Source of the DNA: Cryptomeria japonica
Lineage: Eukaryota > Streptophyta > Pinopsida > Cupressales > Cupressaceae
Assembly (NCBI RefSeq): GCF_030272615.1
Contig: NC_081408.1
Span: 608,104,173-608,168,172, forward strand
Direction: 5' to 3'
DNA length: 64,000 nucleotides
Both the position numbers and the translations under genes were made by a program. Below the pieces are notes generated by a model. That model was not told where the DNA came from. It ran no database searches and saw only the letters and a list, made by a program, of their open reading frames with translations. Below, piece after piece: positions 24,055-36,734 of the stretch. Each line of letters opens with the position of its first letter. Positions within the stretch are counted from its first letter, which is position 1.

Positions 24055-26959
24055 TGTAAGACATAATGTAGCACTGAGAGGGGGCTGAGTCAGTGGTTCT
24101 CAATCCTTTGCCCTTTTTAACCTTGAATGAAGATACCAGTTAGTAACTCAAGCACTAAACATCATACTGGTAGGATAAGGCAAAGAAACACAATACAATC
24201 ACATAAAGGCATATCACATAACACCAATATATACGAGGAAAACCCAAGATGGGAAAAACCTCGGTGAGAAATGTTGCTAGAGTCTATTGCTCCAATCCAG
24301 CCTCATAGTAAAAACAATGTATTACAATTTTAGGGCACCAACCCAAGGAGAACCAACCGCTGATAGTTTGCGGGCACCAACCCAAAGGAGCGACAAACCC
24401 TATTGTTTATGGACACCAACCCAAAGGAGCTAGTGGTCACAATACATGATCTCATAAGAAAAGTAATAGCCCAGTTATAAATAAATTCTATAGCCACTAA
24501 TGATTTAGTTCTCTATTGATTTCCCTTCTCATCAACTTTACCGGTAGCATTTTTTTATCTTCCACTCAATCTCCTCTCTACCAGATCACACTCTAACTCA
24601 TTCACTGGTGCCTCCTTCTATCTTTGTTGCTCTCTTACCAACTCAACCTCTACCGATTGTCTATCTAATAAACTTTGCACTTGACTGCCGATTACTTAGC
24701 TTACCAGTTCATCCCTACTCTATTATATGCTTGTCTAATCTTCTTTGCCACTCTCACACAGAAGTACTTCACTCTGAGCTACCTTCTGGCGGGCTTGATC
24801 ACCATTGTTTCTCCCCTACACTTAGTCTCTTTTCTGCTTATCGATTTCTTTGATCTTATTGGTTGAGCATTTGCTAAACCCCCTCACTAGTTGCATCTCC
24901 AACACATAGTTTATGTGATCTTTGATGAAGTCACTGAATGGTTGGCTCTCTACTTCTCTTTTACACTCCACACTTCAACATTCAACATGCAACATCATCA
25001 TCTCTTGGGCTTTGGTCTACATACATATATCCAGGTTTTCCCATCAAAACATAAATTCAAACACTGGTGCAATTAGGGTTTCTATTTTGACCAATGAGCC
25101 ATACCATATCCGATCAAATTTCCTCAAATCATGTCTCAAATATGATTTCCTATACATCACTATCAACATCATGCCTTCCAGTGCACACCTTCCAGCTTTA
25201 GCAATCTGCATTCAATCTGTCGACTCATCTTTTGGTCAATCACCATAAATGGTTCGATGGTTTTATTTCACCTACTTTGATCTGTATCCAAAAATCCTGC
25301 ATTGATCAGTGCACTCCATGGATCTGATCTAATACGTCTTGCCTCGAGCTGCAACCCCTCTGCAACTCAAACCATAATAGTCACAGTCAACATTAAATGT
25401 CGACCAATTCTGCAACAACCTCACCATCACGACACTTCATCGACCTCTTCAAGCTTGCCAATTCAACTACACGTGGCATCCTTGTGGGTATCCATCTTAG
25501 CTTAGACCTATTGGGAATCATAAAAAAATGAGTATTTTGAGAGGCCCATTTCAAAATTTTGCATTTGCACTTTCAAATGACCACTTAGTGAATCAACCTG
25601 AGAGGCCTATTTTGGGGCATGTAAAATGGAGCTAGTTGATTATCAAGGGGTAAGGCTTGGGAAATGTGTCCTACACTTTTCATTCAGCCTATGAAGTGTT
25701 CTACAACTTTCAGATTTTAGTTTAGATTAGTTTATCAAGTACCCATTTCAAGGGGTGGACAGAAAGTTGCTCTATGCACAAATTTAGATTTTACCAAGTG
25801 GCCTACTTTGAGGCCTTGCATTTCATGACCAGTTGGTTGTTGTGTTAAAAGGAGTATACCTCTGAATTGTATGCATATAGGTGAGTCTACATGCCAAATT
25901 TCAAGTCCCTATGAATCCATTTGTAGTTTGTATTATTTGCATAAGTCCCTGTTCCAACAACTAGTCGAAGCCTCACTTTGCACATGTGTAAAAGTTGCCC
26001 CGGTGAATGTCATGTCGAGATGTTTATTCCAGGCTATTTCTAGTATGAAAGAAAAGTTGTATTTCTAGTTTGAAGCCATTACCAATCTGTTTGATCAATT
26101 TTCCAAGATGGTTTCTTGAGCTATTTTATTTAGTTTTCTGCACTTTCATTGTTGCATCTGATAATGTTGCCATTTTCATGAGCTCACCATTTTCACCCTA
26201 TCATCTTCCTGGTCAAACTAAGCATTCCATGGTCTTACTTGTACTTCAAGGTATCTATGCCTCAGATTTGGGGATCTACGGAGACCATTTGATATTTTAA
26301 ATATGTGCACTTTGAGGTCCCTGCACATTGATTTTATCAGGTTCATAGTGTTGACAGAGCCATTTGGTTATCTTTGACCATTAATATCTCTTCACTCGGG
26401 ATTCATCTTGAGAAATGGTTTGGTAGAGTGAATGCCCATATATTAGATAGTATACCTATCAGTTTGTGAAGTCTAGAAAAGTGTTCTGACCAGTTTTAAA
26501 ATTGCATCATTGGGGTTAAATGTGAAAATGTCACACAATTGCCAGTGAGTTTGCAAACTCAGTTTAATGATCAGATAATGGTGTAAATTAACTCTGGAGG
26601 CATGTTCAAGATTCCTGAAGGCTTTTCAAGGGTCAGTGTCATGAAAATGAATTTTTTTTTAGTTGGACCCACTTTGGGGCTCGACCTGACTTGTAACTTC
26701 ATGTGCCTTTTTAATCAAGGTTCAAATTGTTATTTTAAATCATATGTTATATAATTTAAGTATAAAGGAAAAGCACAGAGATGAGATATTTCATAGGCAA
26801 GCAACATAATGAACCTAGGGTAAGACCACAATCAGAGGAAAAAAATCATGACAGTGGCAATCCTCTTGCATGTTCCAGTCAAAAGATAATGATGACTGTC
26901 AGGAAAGCAAAGTCAGCAATGGTTAATGAATTCATTGATAAAGAACATGGAGTCTATTG

Positions 26960-27780
26960 AAAAGTTTCAGAAGCTTTCAAGCAAGTGCATTGGTTAGGTG
27001 TAATGCCAAACTCCACATCTTTTCTATGATCTTCCCTGAATGGTGTGGCAGTTTAGGGGCCATTTAAACTTTAACAAATGCAAAGGGTTGTGTGGAGTGG
27101 AGTTAGGAGACATTTAAAAGCTTCAAAGCAAATGCAAATTGGCAGGCATAAAGCCAGTTTACTTCCCCCTCTACCAGCATTCCTCCCTTTGCGTGGTTGT
27201 TGGGAGGCCACGTGAAACCTCCAAGAAAAATGCAATTGGTGTATGCCTGAATCCTCCCCTGCTGTGTGTGGAAATGGAAAGGCATAGGCAATGGTATTGA
27301 AATTAACCTTTCAGCAAAGGCAATTGGTAGGTGCAAAGCCAAAACCCCTCCCATGTGGTAGCAGTCACTTTAGACTTTCATCCAAATGCAATGGCAGGTG
27401 CAGGCCAAAGTCTTTCAGTCTGTTGTGACTATGGCATGAAGGTGGAGTGGCCAAAGTAACTTTAGACAAATGCAATTAGTAGGTGTAGAGCCTCCCTCAC
27501 ATGCCTCTTTCTATGCCCCTGCATGGAGGTTAGGGAGGGTTAAATTGAAGTCTTTAGCAAATGCATTGCCTGGTGTAAAGCTAAAACCATGCCTTTTGCT
27601 AGCATTCTCCCCTGCCGTGAGTTGTGGATGTGGCGTGGTAAGGGGCATCCTCAGAAAATTCCAAGTAAATGCACTTGGTAGATGTAAAGCTTAATTCAAT
27701 GATCTTTGACCTCCTCCCTACTGCGTGGTATGATGGAGTATGGGTAAAATGCCATTAAAACTTCCAAGCGAATGCAAATG
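26960..27780 (+). repeat. Degenerate periodic repeat, about 100 bp spacing
   Basis: The phrase CAAATGCAATTGGTAGGTGT-AAGCC returns about nine times (for example near 26980, 27080, 27130, 27230, 27325, 27385, 27470, 27560, 27670). Each copy is followed by a CTCCC-rich part and a TGTGTGG or GCGTGG segment. Spacing is roughly 60-110 bp and copies are strongly diverged. It lies within the presumed U3 of the solo LTR. Confidence 0.7.
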
Positions 27781-28030
27781 CCAGAACAAATAAGAGGAAT
27801 GTGTAAAATTATTTATCCCACATTGGCTATGCATAGGAAATCTTTTGTATTTAAATGTAAAGCCGCACACTATCACAGTGTCAAAGCCTAAGGGTTTTTG
27901 ACAGGAGGCTTCTTGGCAATTTGGTGGACCCCACGCACACACACACACATCCCGAGGCACCCAAATTTTATAACACGTTAAAGCGATTAAAAGGTGAGAT
28001 AAGGGTTGTGCAAATTGAGAAGATCCAAGA

Positions 28031-28510
28031 GTAGATCTGAGGAAGATCAATGGTGGAGTGAAATTTTGGGGCTATCCATGACTGTCATTGTACTGCAGTT
28101 GTGAAGTGCTCGGAATGAATACTTTTGCGACAGGTCGTAGATAGGTGGCACCCAAGTGGTGGGACATGGCAGATGAGCAACCTAGGTGAGATAACGGTTG
28201 ACCAGATCAAGGTTGATCCAATGGTGGTCACTAGGTTACGATGGGAAAGTCAACGGTAGAGTGAAATTCTGGTAGATCCGAGGAAGATCAATGGTGGAGT
28301 GAAATTCTGGGGTTATCCATGACTGTCGTTGTATTGTGGTTTTGAAGTGCCCAGAATGAATACCCTCGTGATAGGTGGTAGACAGGTGGTGCCCAAGTGG
28401 TGGGACCCGATAGATGAGCAGCCTAGGTGAGATAATAGTTAAGTAGATCAAGGTTGATCCAACGGTGGTCGCTAGGTTGTGATGGGAAAGTGCCCGAAAT
28501 GTTTTTCCTT
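28031..28510 (+). repeat. Two tandem copies of a 241-bp unit in the solo LTR
   Basis: GAGGAAGATCAATGGTGGAG occurs at 28039 and again at 28280, 241 bp apart. Both copies continue through TATCCATGACTGTC, GTGGTGGGAC and GATCAAGGTTGATCCAA to ACGATGGGAAAG or TGATGGGAAAG. Divergence between the copies is modest. It may represent duplicated regulatory sequence in U3; that is inference. Confidence 0.85.
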
Positions 28511-31065
28511 GTGACCTAGTGACAAAGAGATGCTTCATTCTGGTGATGAGTCTAGGTCGTGCTGAGGTGGCAGGACAGGGACCTCAGAGCCAAGTAGGGG
28601 GTGCCACATGGTAGAGCATAGAAGGAGAAAATAGGCGAAAAATTAAAATTAATCATATAGTCCCAGCTATAGTGGAAAATTAAAAAATTTAAATGACTAT
28701 TGTGCATCCTAGAGATTAATGGTTAAGGGATTTATTTTTTGCTCGATATATAAGTATTATATATCGTTGAAAAGATCTTGATCCAAGTAATCCATTTTTG
28801 TAGTCAAGTACAACCCATGACAAATATCTTTAGTCCAGTTACCTCATGATCTTAGAATTCATTTCTTAGTCAGGAAGATTGGATTCTCTGCAAGCCAAGC
28901 TGCACGAAACAGTTAATGCTGAAAGAGAGGGTGGTTACCTTTGTCAGAGAATGAAATATGATTTTTTCCCCCCTTCCTTCTTATTCGAGAGTCTTCTCAT
29001 TTTGTAAGGGTTCCATATTTTTTGTGAGCAAGGCTCCTGAATCTTGGTTTCCAATTCTGAGTTTTTTCCAAGTTTGTAATACAATGTCCCTTTTTCAAGT
29101 AATAGAGTATCTTCTTGCAGTAGATGTTTTCTATTGCAAGTCACATATATGTAAGGCATATATATAGTTTATTGAATTGTCTCTAGGCCTTCTCTAATTT
29201 TCAATAAATCCAGTATTCAAGGGAGTTTGGGTTTTTCCTCTCAAAGTGGGAGTGTAATGGGTGTTCTTAGGTACTCTTCAAGGAAGAGTTTAAATTCTAT
29301 GAATAATCATTTTGGACTCAAGATAACGTTTGGATATGTATGATCCTCTGTTTGAGTTTAGAATGTATTAATGTCAGGCATTAATACAGGGATATCTTTC
29401 TCAATAAATTGGATTTGCAATAGAGGTTTTCATTTGCAGATTGATGTATGACTCCATGCCCTTGGATAAGGCACTGGTCTTGCAGATTCTGGAAATCCTC
29501 AAATAAAATCAAATATCTATTTACTTTTCATGTTTGTAGTTTTAGTTTGTTCCACCTATATCATGCTCCAATCTAGTTGAGATGTCAATGTAGATCTAGC
29601 CCATTTGCAGTAACCTCCTTGTTGTTGAGCCTTTTGAGATTCATCTACTTTTTTTGATGCCATATGTCTGTAATTGGTTGTATTTTATGCATCAAAAGGG
29701 TGTCCCCACCTAGGTCTAGTAGAACCTGAAGTGTAGGAGGATCATTAGGATCCTATGTTATGTTGTCCAAGCCCTGAAGCTTTTAATTGATTGAGATTGG
29801 CTATTTCATAGATAGATTGTAGGTGAACTTGGTTTTCTCATTTTTAAGAACAACAAGACCTCTGTGTCAGTTCAAATAGGATCACCGACCAACTACTCAA
29901 CTGGTTTCATCTACTAGCCCCACTTTGCTTACTGATTTTCTAGCCCTATTGGTATATCTTGCCTTGCTGGTTAACCTTCATAGCTTCACCTTCCTTGTGT
30001 TGGTGAATCATGTCAGCCCGATCATCAATCATGTCAGTCCTCAGCAGCAATCTCGGATGACACATCATGTGTAGACTGAGAGCACTTTAATTTTGTCTCT
30101 CGATTCACTTAGTAGTATTCCAGTATCCTCCTTGCTTACCAATTGACATGTTTCTTCCTTCATACAGGTAGTGTGCATGATATATTCATGCCATCCATCT
30201 CCAACTATTATGCATCTGTGGCAACACCACTTTCCATTTGCATACTAGTAAATCCATGTGTGCAACTGTAGAGCCTCATTTTCATTTGACTGGTTCTCTT
30301 CTCAATCAGTTTGCCAAGGAGGAAAACTCTCCATCTTAACTCTTCCTTCTCTACTTCGGTAGCACATCATGTCTTCACATGTTGACCCGGTGCACATCTC
30401 TGATCTCAACCATAGGGGGCTTCCTCATCTTCTACATTACTCATCTAGTCTATGCATCCAATTACCTGCCTTTGCTTGCTTTGTCTTATCCCAGAGAGTC
30501 ATAATGCATTCTATGTATGCTAGGAGATAAGCCAAGTAATTACCACTTATCAGTAGAAGTGAATCCTTGTCTCCTATGGGCCAATGACAAAAGAGAATCA
30601 GTTATAAACATATTGTTCTCTTCAGCTTCCATTTTTGCACTAATATGACCTCCTTGTGTGAGAAGCCACATCTCCTACACATAATCTAATAGACAACCCC
30701 TTTTCCTACTTTACTAACTTGCAGTCCAAACTTTGTCAGTCATGCCACCATCTTGTGATGACCTAGTCTTTTGGTGGGAGTCCTACAGTTTCACATCCAC
30801 CTACATACTGGTTTTGCACTTTGTCATTATGTCACCCTACTAACTTTCCAGACACATGCTTACCGATTGGCAACTTCTCAATGCCAACACATTACTTTAC
30901 CATACCATACTGGTCTTCAATACACATCACCAACACAAGTCAACACTAACTTGTGTACCACTGATCTGCAATACTAGATGACAACAAGGATAACAATACA
31001 CTTCAACCTCCCATACCGGTTACCATACAGTCGCAGTTGACATCAATGACAACACAATGCCAACA

Positions 31066-31080
31066 AACTCCCCCTTTGGG
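31066..31080 (-). other. Polypurine tract of the gag-only element
   Basis: The minus strand reads CCCAAAGGGGGAGTT immediately before the 3' LTR. This is the typical copia PPT, which primes plus-strand DNA synthesis. It confirms minus orientation. Confidence 0.9.
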
Positions 31081-32361
31081 ATTGATGTCAACACATGTAG
31101 TATCTGGTATAATATAGATTCTTTCTCCCCCTTTGACAAAAATGGCAAAGGGTCTAGACATTCAGTAAACTACAAGCTCTCTCTTCCCTTTATGTACCGG
31201 TTGCATATTCCCTTTCTACCACTAGGCCCTGCAACCTCTCGACTAGAAACACTTGAATCAGAGTATTCTCCCTTGTGTAGGTAACTCACATCTTGTTCAC
31301 ATCTTCTTGTATATTGGTCCACAATACAACAACAATGACACTTGATTTCCTCATGTGTCAAGTGTATTAGGTACCAGTCATAAGATATGACTATGAACTC
31401 CCCCTAAATTACAACCCTTTGTTCTTCATTTTCTGTCAAGTCCTAAACCTGTACCCCAAACTTCACTTTGCACCATTGGAAGTGAGCATATATACATGTT
31501 GATGGTCTTTCACTTCCATGACATCCATCCCATCTTTGTGACATAAACATACCTGATTACAATGCCATGTCACATTGACTACATGTCAACACTCACACCG
31601 GTTGACATCACGATGTCTCATACACATGGGATTGACTACTAGTCCAACACATTGTCATTTAGGACAACTTCTGATATTATTAGAGACATAAACTCATATG
31701 TCCAAGCCACCAGAGCCATTACAACACAACTATAATATATTGATCCAAATATTCTTCAATACTAGTAACTGTCCCTACCGGTAACATACTCGACCTGCTG
31801 GTTTACTATACCAATTCAATATCTTTGCTAGTATAATTTGTCCATTGGCTATCCTTCCAGTGTCACATCCCACTTTGACACTTACAGCAGTGATGCATCC
31901 TGCCCATGTGAATGTGTAGTCAAGATATCGTTTGCACACATTCTTTCATCTTAGCTCCTTCATCATGCCAGTGATTGCCCGTCCTTTCATTTGTCCTTCT
32001 CAACATTTGGGGGTGAATGATCTGATCAACATATATCTCCCTCTAAGGATCTACATCTCCTTTAAACTTTAGGAGATATCACCTGTGCATTGAGTGCACA
32101 GTGCTGGTCCATGGTCATGTTCTCTTCCTTCTTATTCCATACCTATTTGGACTCCCTCCTCTTCTCATTTGTAGCCTTTGGAGTAGGTCTCATCTTCTTC
32201 TACTAATAGGTCTTTGCATTAACAAATTTTCTAGTATGACAAGATACATTGCCATACAAGCATATTGCACTCATCCCAATTGAATGATTGGAAGACCTTC
32301 TATCAGACCAGTTTGATCTTCTTCTCAGTGTCATGCCATTGTAGCCTGCTACCAGTTTCAA
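31081..32361 (-). other. Noncoding internal region of the gag-only element
   Basis: No RT, RNase H or integrase motif was found on either strand. The sequence has the same ACCGGT-containing style as the LTRs. This absence is what marks the element as non-autonomous. Confidence 0.65.
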
Positions 32362-34073
32362 CTAACTTCTTGATCTTGCAGGAGCATCTCTCCTTTGGGC
32401 ATAGTTGTTATGCCGACTTCCATGTGCATGAAACATCTTCTTCTTGCACTCATTACTTCTATGGCTAGATCCATTGCAGTTATAATATATATAATTTACA
32501 TTTCTTGAGGTAGAAAATGTACTCTGGTTAGCATAACTGTGAGTGGGATTATGCATGTTTTACATTCTAATGTTCTATTCCCAAATGCATTACATCTTCT
32601 ACAAACTGAATCGCTATTCCTAGGAATAACTTTGCATTCCTCTGCCCTATGGCCATATCCTTTACAAGAAAAATTGTAATCGGAGATTGGAGATATATTA
32701 CTAACAAATTCATTTTGCCAAACATGAGGTGATCTAATTGGTTTGGCTTCTCCACGTCTACTCCTCCAGGGTGTTGCATCACTTTGTCTTCCACAGGTGG
32801 GGAATCTCTTATACTACCTTCTTGCATTCTTGTTTTCGGTGAACCTATCTTCTCTCAACTTTCTTTTTCCTTTAGGGTTTGCATTATTTCTTCTTGTTGC
32901 ATCAATCTTCATTTTTAGCTTCAAGTCCTCACTAGTTGTTGCTAGGTCAACCTTCTTTCTTGGTGCACTTCGGATTGTGAAGGTTTGATCCTTGTTATCT
33001 CCATTAGAGGAGACAAACTAATTTTCCTTGTGAGAGACATCCTCATTTGTGGAGTATTCATCGTCAACATATCCTAATCCTCCAGTATCCTTGGTGTGTT
33101 TTTGTTTACTCAACATTTTGTCAAAGGCCTCAGTGCTGCCATCATACCAGATCCTTACCTTGAGCTCATTTTGACACTTCTCAAGGTCTTTCTCGATGTT
33201 ATCCATTTCTCCTTTTAGGTCCTAGAATTCTATGTCCTTTGTCTCCATTTCTAGCTGGAGTTTCTCACATGTTATCTCCTTAGCATCAAAGACTTATTTC
33301 AATTCACCAGTCAATCCTTTTGCCTCTTCTAGTTGAGATGTCAATATGCAGATATTATTATTTGATTCTTCAAGGCATATTCTCAACCGACTGCATTCTT
33401 CATGAAGTGAATCTTTGTACCTCTTAAATTCATTTCTAACATTTTGCATCTCTTCTAGTGCACTTACCAGTTCACATTCAAGATCAACTCTAGCTTCATC
33501 TTCATCATCACTCCTAAACACATCTTGCAGGTAAGAGTGATCTACATGATTACTCTCTAATGTGTGCCTCTCATCTTCTCATTTTTGAGCTATAAAGAGG
33601 TGAGTTTCCTCTTCATCATTTCTGTTGTTGCTAACAGATTTACCTTCATCATCTGAAAAACACACATGCTTCATTCCTTTTCTTGTTTCCACAAATTGGT
33701 TTTGTAGTGCAAGGTTAATTGCCATAAAGTTTCTTCAATATGTCTCATAGGCTTTTAGTAGATCTGCATCTGTCCACCTGTGAGGAGACATCACCAGATA
33801 ACCCACTGAGTATGGCCTCCATAGCTTCATCATTACATTTGTTTCTCCTTTCTTCTTCAGGACCGGTGGGAGGACTGACTTTACCAAGGCATCCATTTGA
33901 TACTGGCATCCATACATCAAACCCTAGGGAGAACAAGTAGACTTCCATTCTATGACTCCATATGATATAATTTGACCCATCAAATACTAGATTTGGGATT
34001 GACACTAAACAAACCATTGTGTCTAAATAGCTAGAATCCACCCAAGCTAGAGAAAGATTATCAGCCGGGAACC
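32362..34073 (-). pseudogene. Copia-type gag remnant of the gag-only element
   Basis: The N-terminal part (about 34073-33745, minus) contains FDGSNYIIWSHRMEVYLFSL and GFDVWMPVSNG, followed by NDEAMEAILSGLSGDV, as in copia gag (DUF4219/UBN2 type). A frame break leads to DADLLKAYETY. The middle (33521-33018) is helical, with ALEEMQNVRNEFKRYKDSLH and LEKCQNELKVRIWYDGSTEA. The zinc knuckle at about 32490-32440 reads YYNCNGSSHRSNEC; the first cysteine is replaced by tyrosine. Stops separate the segments. It is the only coding content of the element. Confidence 0.78.
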
Positions 34074-34077
34074 TAGG

Positions 34078-34089
34078 GCTCTGATAGCA
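34078..34089 (-). other. Primer binding site of the gag-only element
   Basis: The minus strand reads TGCTATCAGAGC, the iMet PBS with one substitution (TGGTATCAGAGC expected). It lies two bases inside the right LTR. Confidence 0.85.
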
Positions 34090-34091
34090 AT

Positions 34092-36734
34092 TGTTAGACA
34101 TAATGTACCACTGAGAGGGGGTGAATCAGTCATTTTCAATCCTTTTCCCTTTTTAACCCCAAATGAAGATATCGGTTATTAACTCAAGCACTAAACAACA
34201 TACTGGTAGGATAAGGAAAAGAAACACAATTCAATCAAATAAAGGCACATCACATAACACTAGTATATATGAGGAAAACCCAAGATGGGAAAAACCTTAG
34301 TGAGAAATGCTACTAGAGTCTACTTCTCCAATCCAGCCTCACAATAAAAACAATGTATTACAATTTTAGGGCACCAACCCAAGGAGCACCAACCCTTGAT
34401 AGTTTATGGGCACCAAACTCTGCTATTTATGGACACTAAACCAAAGGAGATACAACCCCTACATCGAGCGCTAACTCAATGGTCACAATACATGATCTTG
34501 TAACAAAAGTAATAGCCCAGTTATAAATGAGTTATATAACCACTAATGATTTAGTTCTTTGTTGATTTCCCTTCTCATCAACTTTACCAGTAATGTGCTC
34601 TATCTTCCACTCAATCTCCTCTCTGTCAGGTCACACTCTATCTCATTCACTGCTGCCTCCTTCTATCTATGTTGCTCTCTTGCTGACTCAGCCTCTATCA
34701 ATTGTTTATCTGATAGACTTTGAACTTGACTTCCGGTTAATCAGCTTATTAGTTCATCTCTGCTCTATTCTATGCTTGTGAAATCTTCTCTTCCACTCTC
34801 GCACACAATAGCTTCACTCTGAGATACCTTCTGATGGGCTTGATCACCATTAGTTCTCCCCTACACCTAACCTCCTTTCTTGTTACCAGTTTCTTTGATC
34901 TTATCGGTTGAGCATCTGCTAAACCCTCTCACTAGTTACATCTCGAACACACGGTTTATATGATATTTGATGAAGTCACTGAATGGTTGGCTCTCTGCTT
35001 CTCTTTCACACTTCACACTTCAAAATTTGGCATGCAACATCATCATCTCCTAGTCATAGGTCTACATACATATATGCAGGTTTTCTTGCCAAAACACAAA
35101 TTCAAACACTGGAACGATTAGGGTTTTTGTTTCGACCAACCAGCCATACCATATCCAATCAAATCTCCTCAAATCATGTCTCAGAGATGATTGCCTGTAC
35201 ATCACTACCAACATCGTGCCTTCCAGTGCATGCCTTCAAGCTTTAGCAATCTGCATTCAATTTGTTGACTCATCTTTTGGTCAATCACCATAAATGGTTT
35301 GATGGTTTCGTTCACCTACTTCGATCAGTGGAATCATGGATTCGATAAGATATGTCCTTCCTCGAGCCGCAACCCCTCTGCAACTCGACCCATAATAGTC
35401 ACAATCAACATTAAATGTCGGCCAACTCTGCAACAACCTAACCGTCATGGCACTTCACCGATCTCTACAAGCTTACCGCTTCAACTCCACATGGCATCCC
35501 TATTAGTATCCATCTTAGGTTAGACCTCTATGTCAGTTCAGATAGGATCATCGACCAACCACTCAACCGGGTTCATCTATCGGTCCCACTTTGCTTACCA
35601 GTTTTCTAGCCTTGTCGGTATATCTTGTCATGATGGTTAACCTTCATAGCTTCACCTTCCTTGTGTTGGTGAATCATTTTTGCCTGATCATCAATCATGT
35701 CAGTCCTCAGCAGCAATCTTGGATGACACATAATGTTCATCTTCAACTTAGAGCACTTCACTTTTGTCTCTCAGTCCACTTAGCAGTATGTCGGTATCCT
35801 CCTTGCTTACCAATTGACATGTTTCTTCCTTTATACCTGTAGTGTGTATGATATATTCATGCCATCCATCTCCAACTATTATGCATTTGTGGTAACACCA
35901 CTTTCCATCTACATACTAGTAATTCTATGTGTGCAACTACAGAGCCTCATTTTCATTTGACTAGTTCTCTTCTCAATCAGTTTGCCAAGGAGGCAAACTC
36001 ACCATCTTAACTCTTCTGTAGCACATCATGTCTTCACATGCTGACGTGGTGCACATCTTTGATTCTAACCTCAGGGGGCTTCCTCATCTTCTACATTACT
36101 CATCTAGTCTATTCATCCAAGTACCTTCCTTTTCTTGCTTTGTCTTATCTTAGAGAGTCATAATGCAGTCCATGTATGTTAGGAGATAAGCCAAGTAATT
36201 ACCACTTACTGGTGGAAGTGAATCCTTATCTCCTATGGGCCAATAATAGAAGAGAATCAGTTATCGACATATTATGCACTTTAGCTTCTAGTGTTGCACT
36301 AATATGACCTCGTTCTGTGAGCAACTACATCTCCTACACATAATTTGGTAGACATCCCCTTTGTCTACTTTACTAACTTGCAATAGTCCAAACTCTATCG
36401 GTCATGTAACCATCCTGTGATGACCTAGTCTTCCGGTAGGAGTCCTATAGTTTCACATCCACCTGCATACCGATTTTGCACTTTTTCATTAGCTCACCCT
36501 ACTAACTTGCTAGACACATGCTTACTGGTTGGCAACTTCTCAATGCCAACACATTACTTTACCGATAATCATACCATACCAGTCTTCAATACCTATCATC
36601 AACACAAGTCAACACTAACTTGTGTACCAGTGATCTGCAATACTAGATAACAACAAGGATAATAATACACTTCAACCTCCCATACCAGTTACTATACAGT
36701 ACCGATTGACATCAATGACAACAGAATGCCAACA
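34092..36734 (-). repeat. 5' LTR of the gag-only element (2643 bp, uninterrupted)
   Basis: It starts TGTTAGACATAATG and ends ATGCCAACA, followed by the TSD copy TAGCC. It is the undisturbed reference that dates the order of the nested insertion: position 35520-35527 shows the empty target of the solo LTR. Short ATG-initiated frames inside (for example 35591-35842) are not conserved between the two LTRs and are not genes. Confidence 0.92.

Larger units (their letters stand above)
25509..29855 (+). mobile_element. Probable solo LTR, 4347 bp, nested in the 3' LTR
   Basis: The host LTR breaks after AGACC (25504-25508) and resumes with AGACC (29856-29860); the other LTR has one uninterrupted TTAGACCTCTATG at 35520. 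The insert starts TATTGGGAATC (likely TG mutated to TA) and ends AACAACA. There is no coding region and no evident internal LTR pair. A TATA-rich block at about 28740-28765 (TATATAAG, TATATATCG) and an AATAAA-like signal near 29200 (TCAATAAATCC) fit U3-R-U5 of one very long plus-strand LTR. Alternatives are a large non-autonomous element with short unrecognised LTRs. Confidence 0.72.
24055..31065 (-). repeat. 3' LTR of the gag-only element, split by a nested LTR
   Basis: Outside the nested insert (25509-29855 plus one TSD copy) the LTR is about 2660 bp and aligns with the 2643-bp right LTR along its length. The opening few hundred bases look roughly 85-90% identical by eye, so the insertion is old. 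Shared landmarks include ACTGAGAGGGGG near the start, GGAAAACCCAAGATGGGAAA and many ACCGGT-like hexamers. Confidence 0.9.
24055..36734 (-). mobile_element. Gag-only, non-autonomous LTR retrotransposon (TR-GAG type), 12.68 kb with nested insert
   Basis: Two long repeats, 24055-31065 and 34092-36734, start TGTAAGACATAATG or TGTTAGACATAATG and end CAATGCCAACA or GAATGCCAACA. The flanking TSD is TAGCC (24050-24054 and 36735-36739). On the minus strand a PBS lies next to the right LTR and a PPT next to the left LTR, giving minus orientation. The internal part is only 3.0 kb and contains copia-type gag remnants but no protease, RT or integrase motif. This fits TR-GAG elements, which depend on other elements for reverse transcription. 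Without the solo LTR nested in its left LTR the element is about 8.3 kb. Confidence 0.9.

Noticed and set aside
27903-27953. CA-rich run near 27935 as a functional microsatellite
   Set aside because: Only about seven CA repeats within the solo LTR; nothing further supports a role.
31067-34091. Hidden RT or integrase in the gag-only element
   Set aside because: Both strands were read for YVDD/YMDD, DSG and DNGGE-type motifs and none was found.
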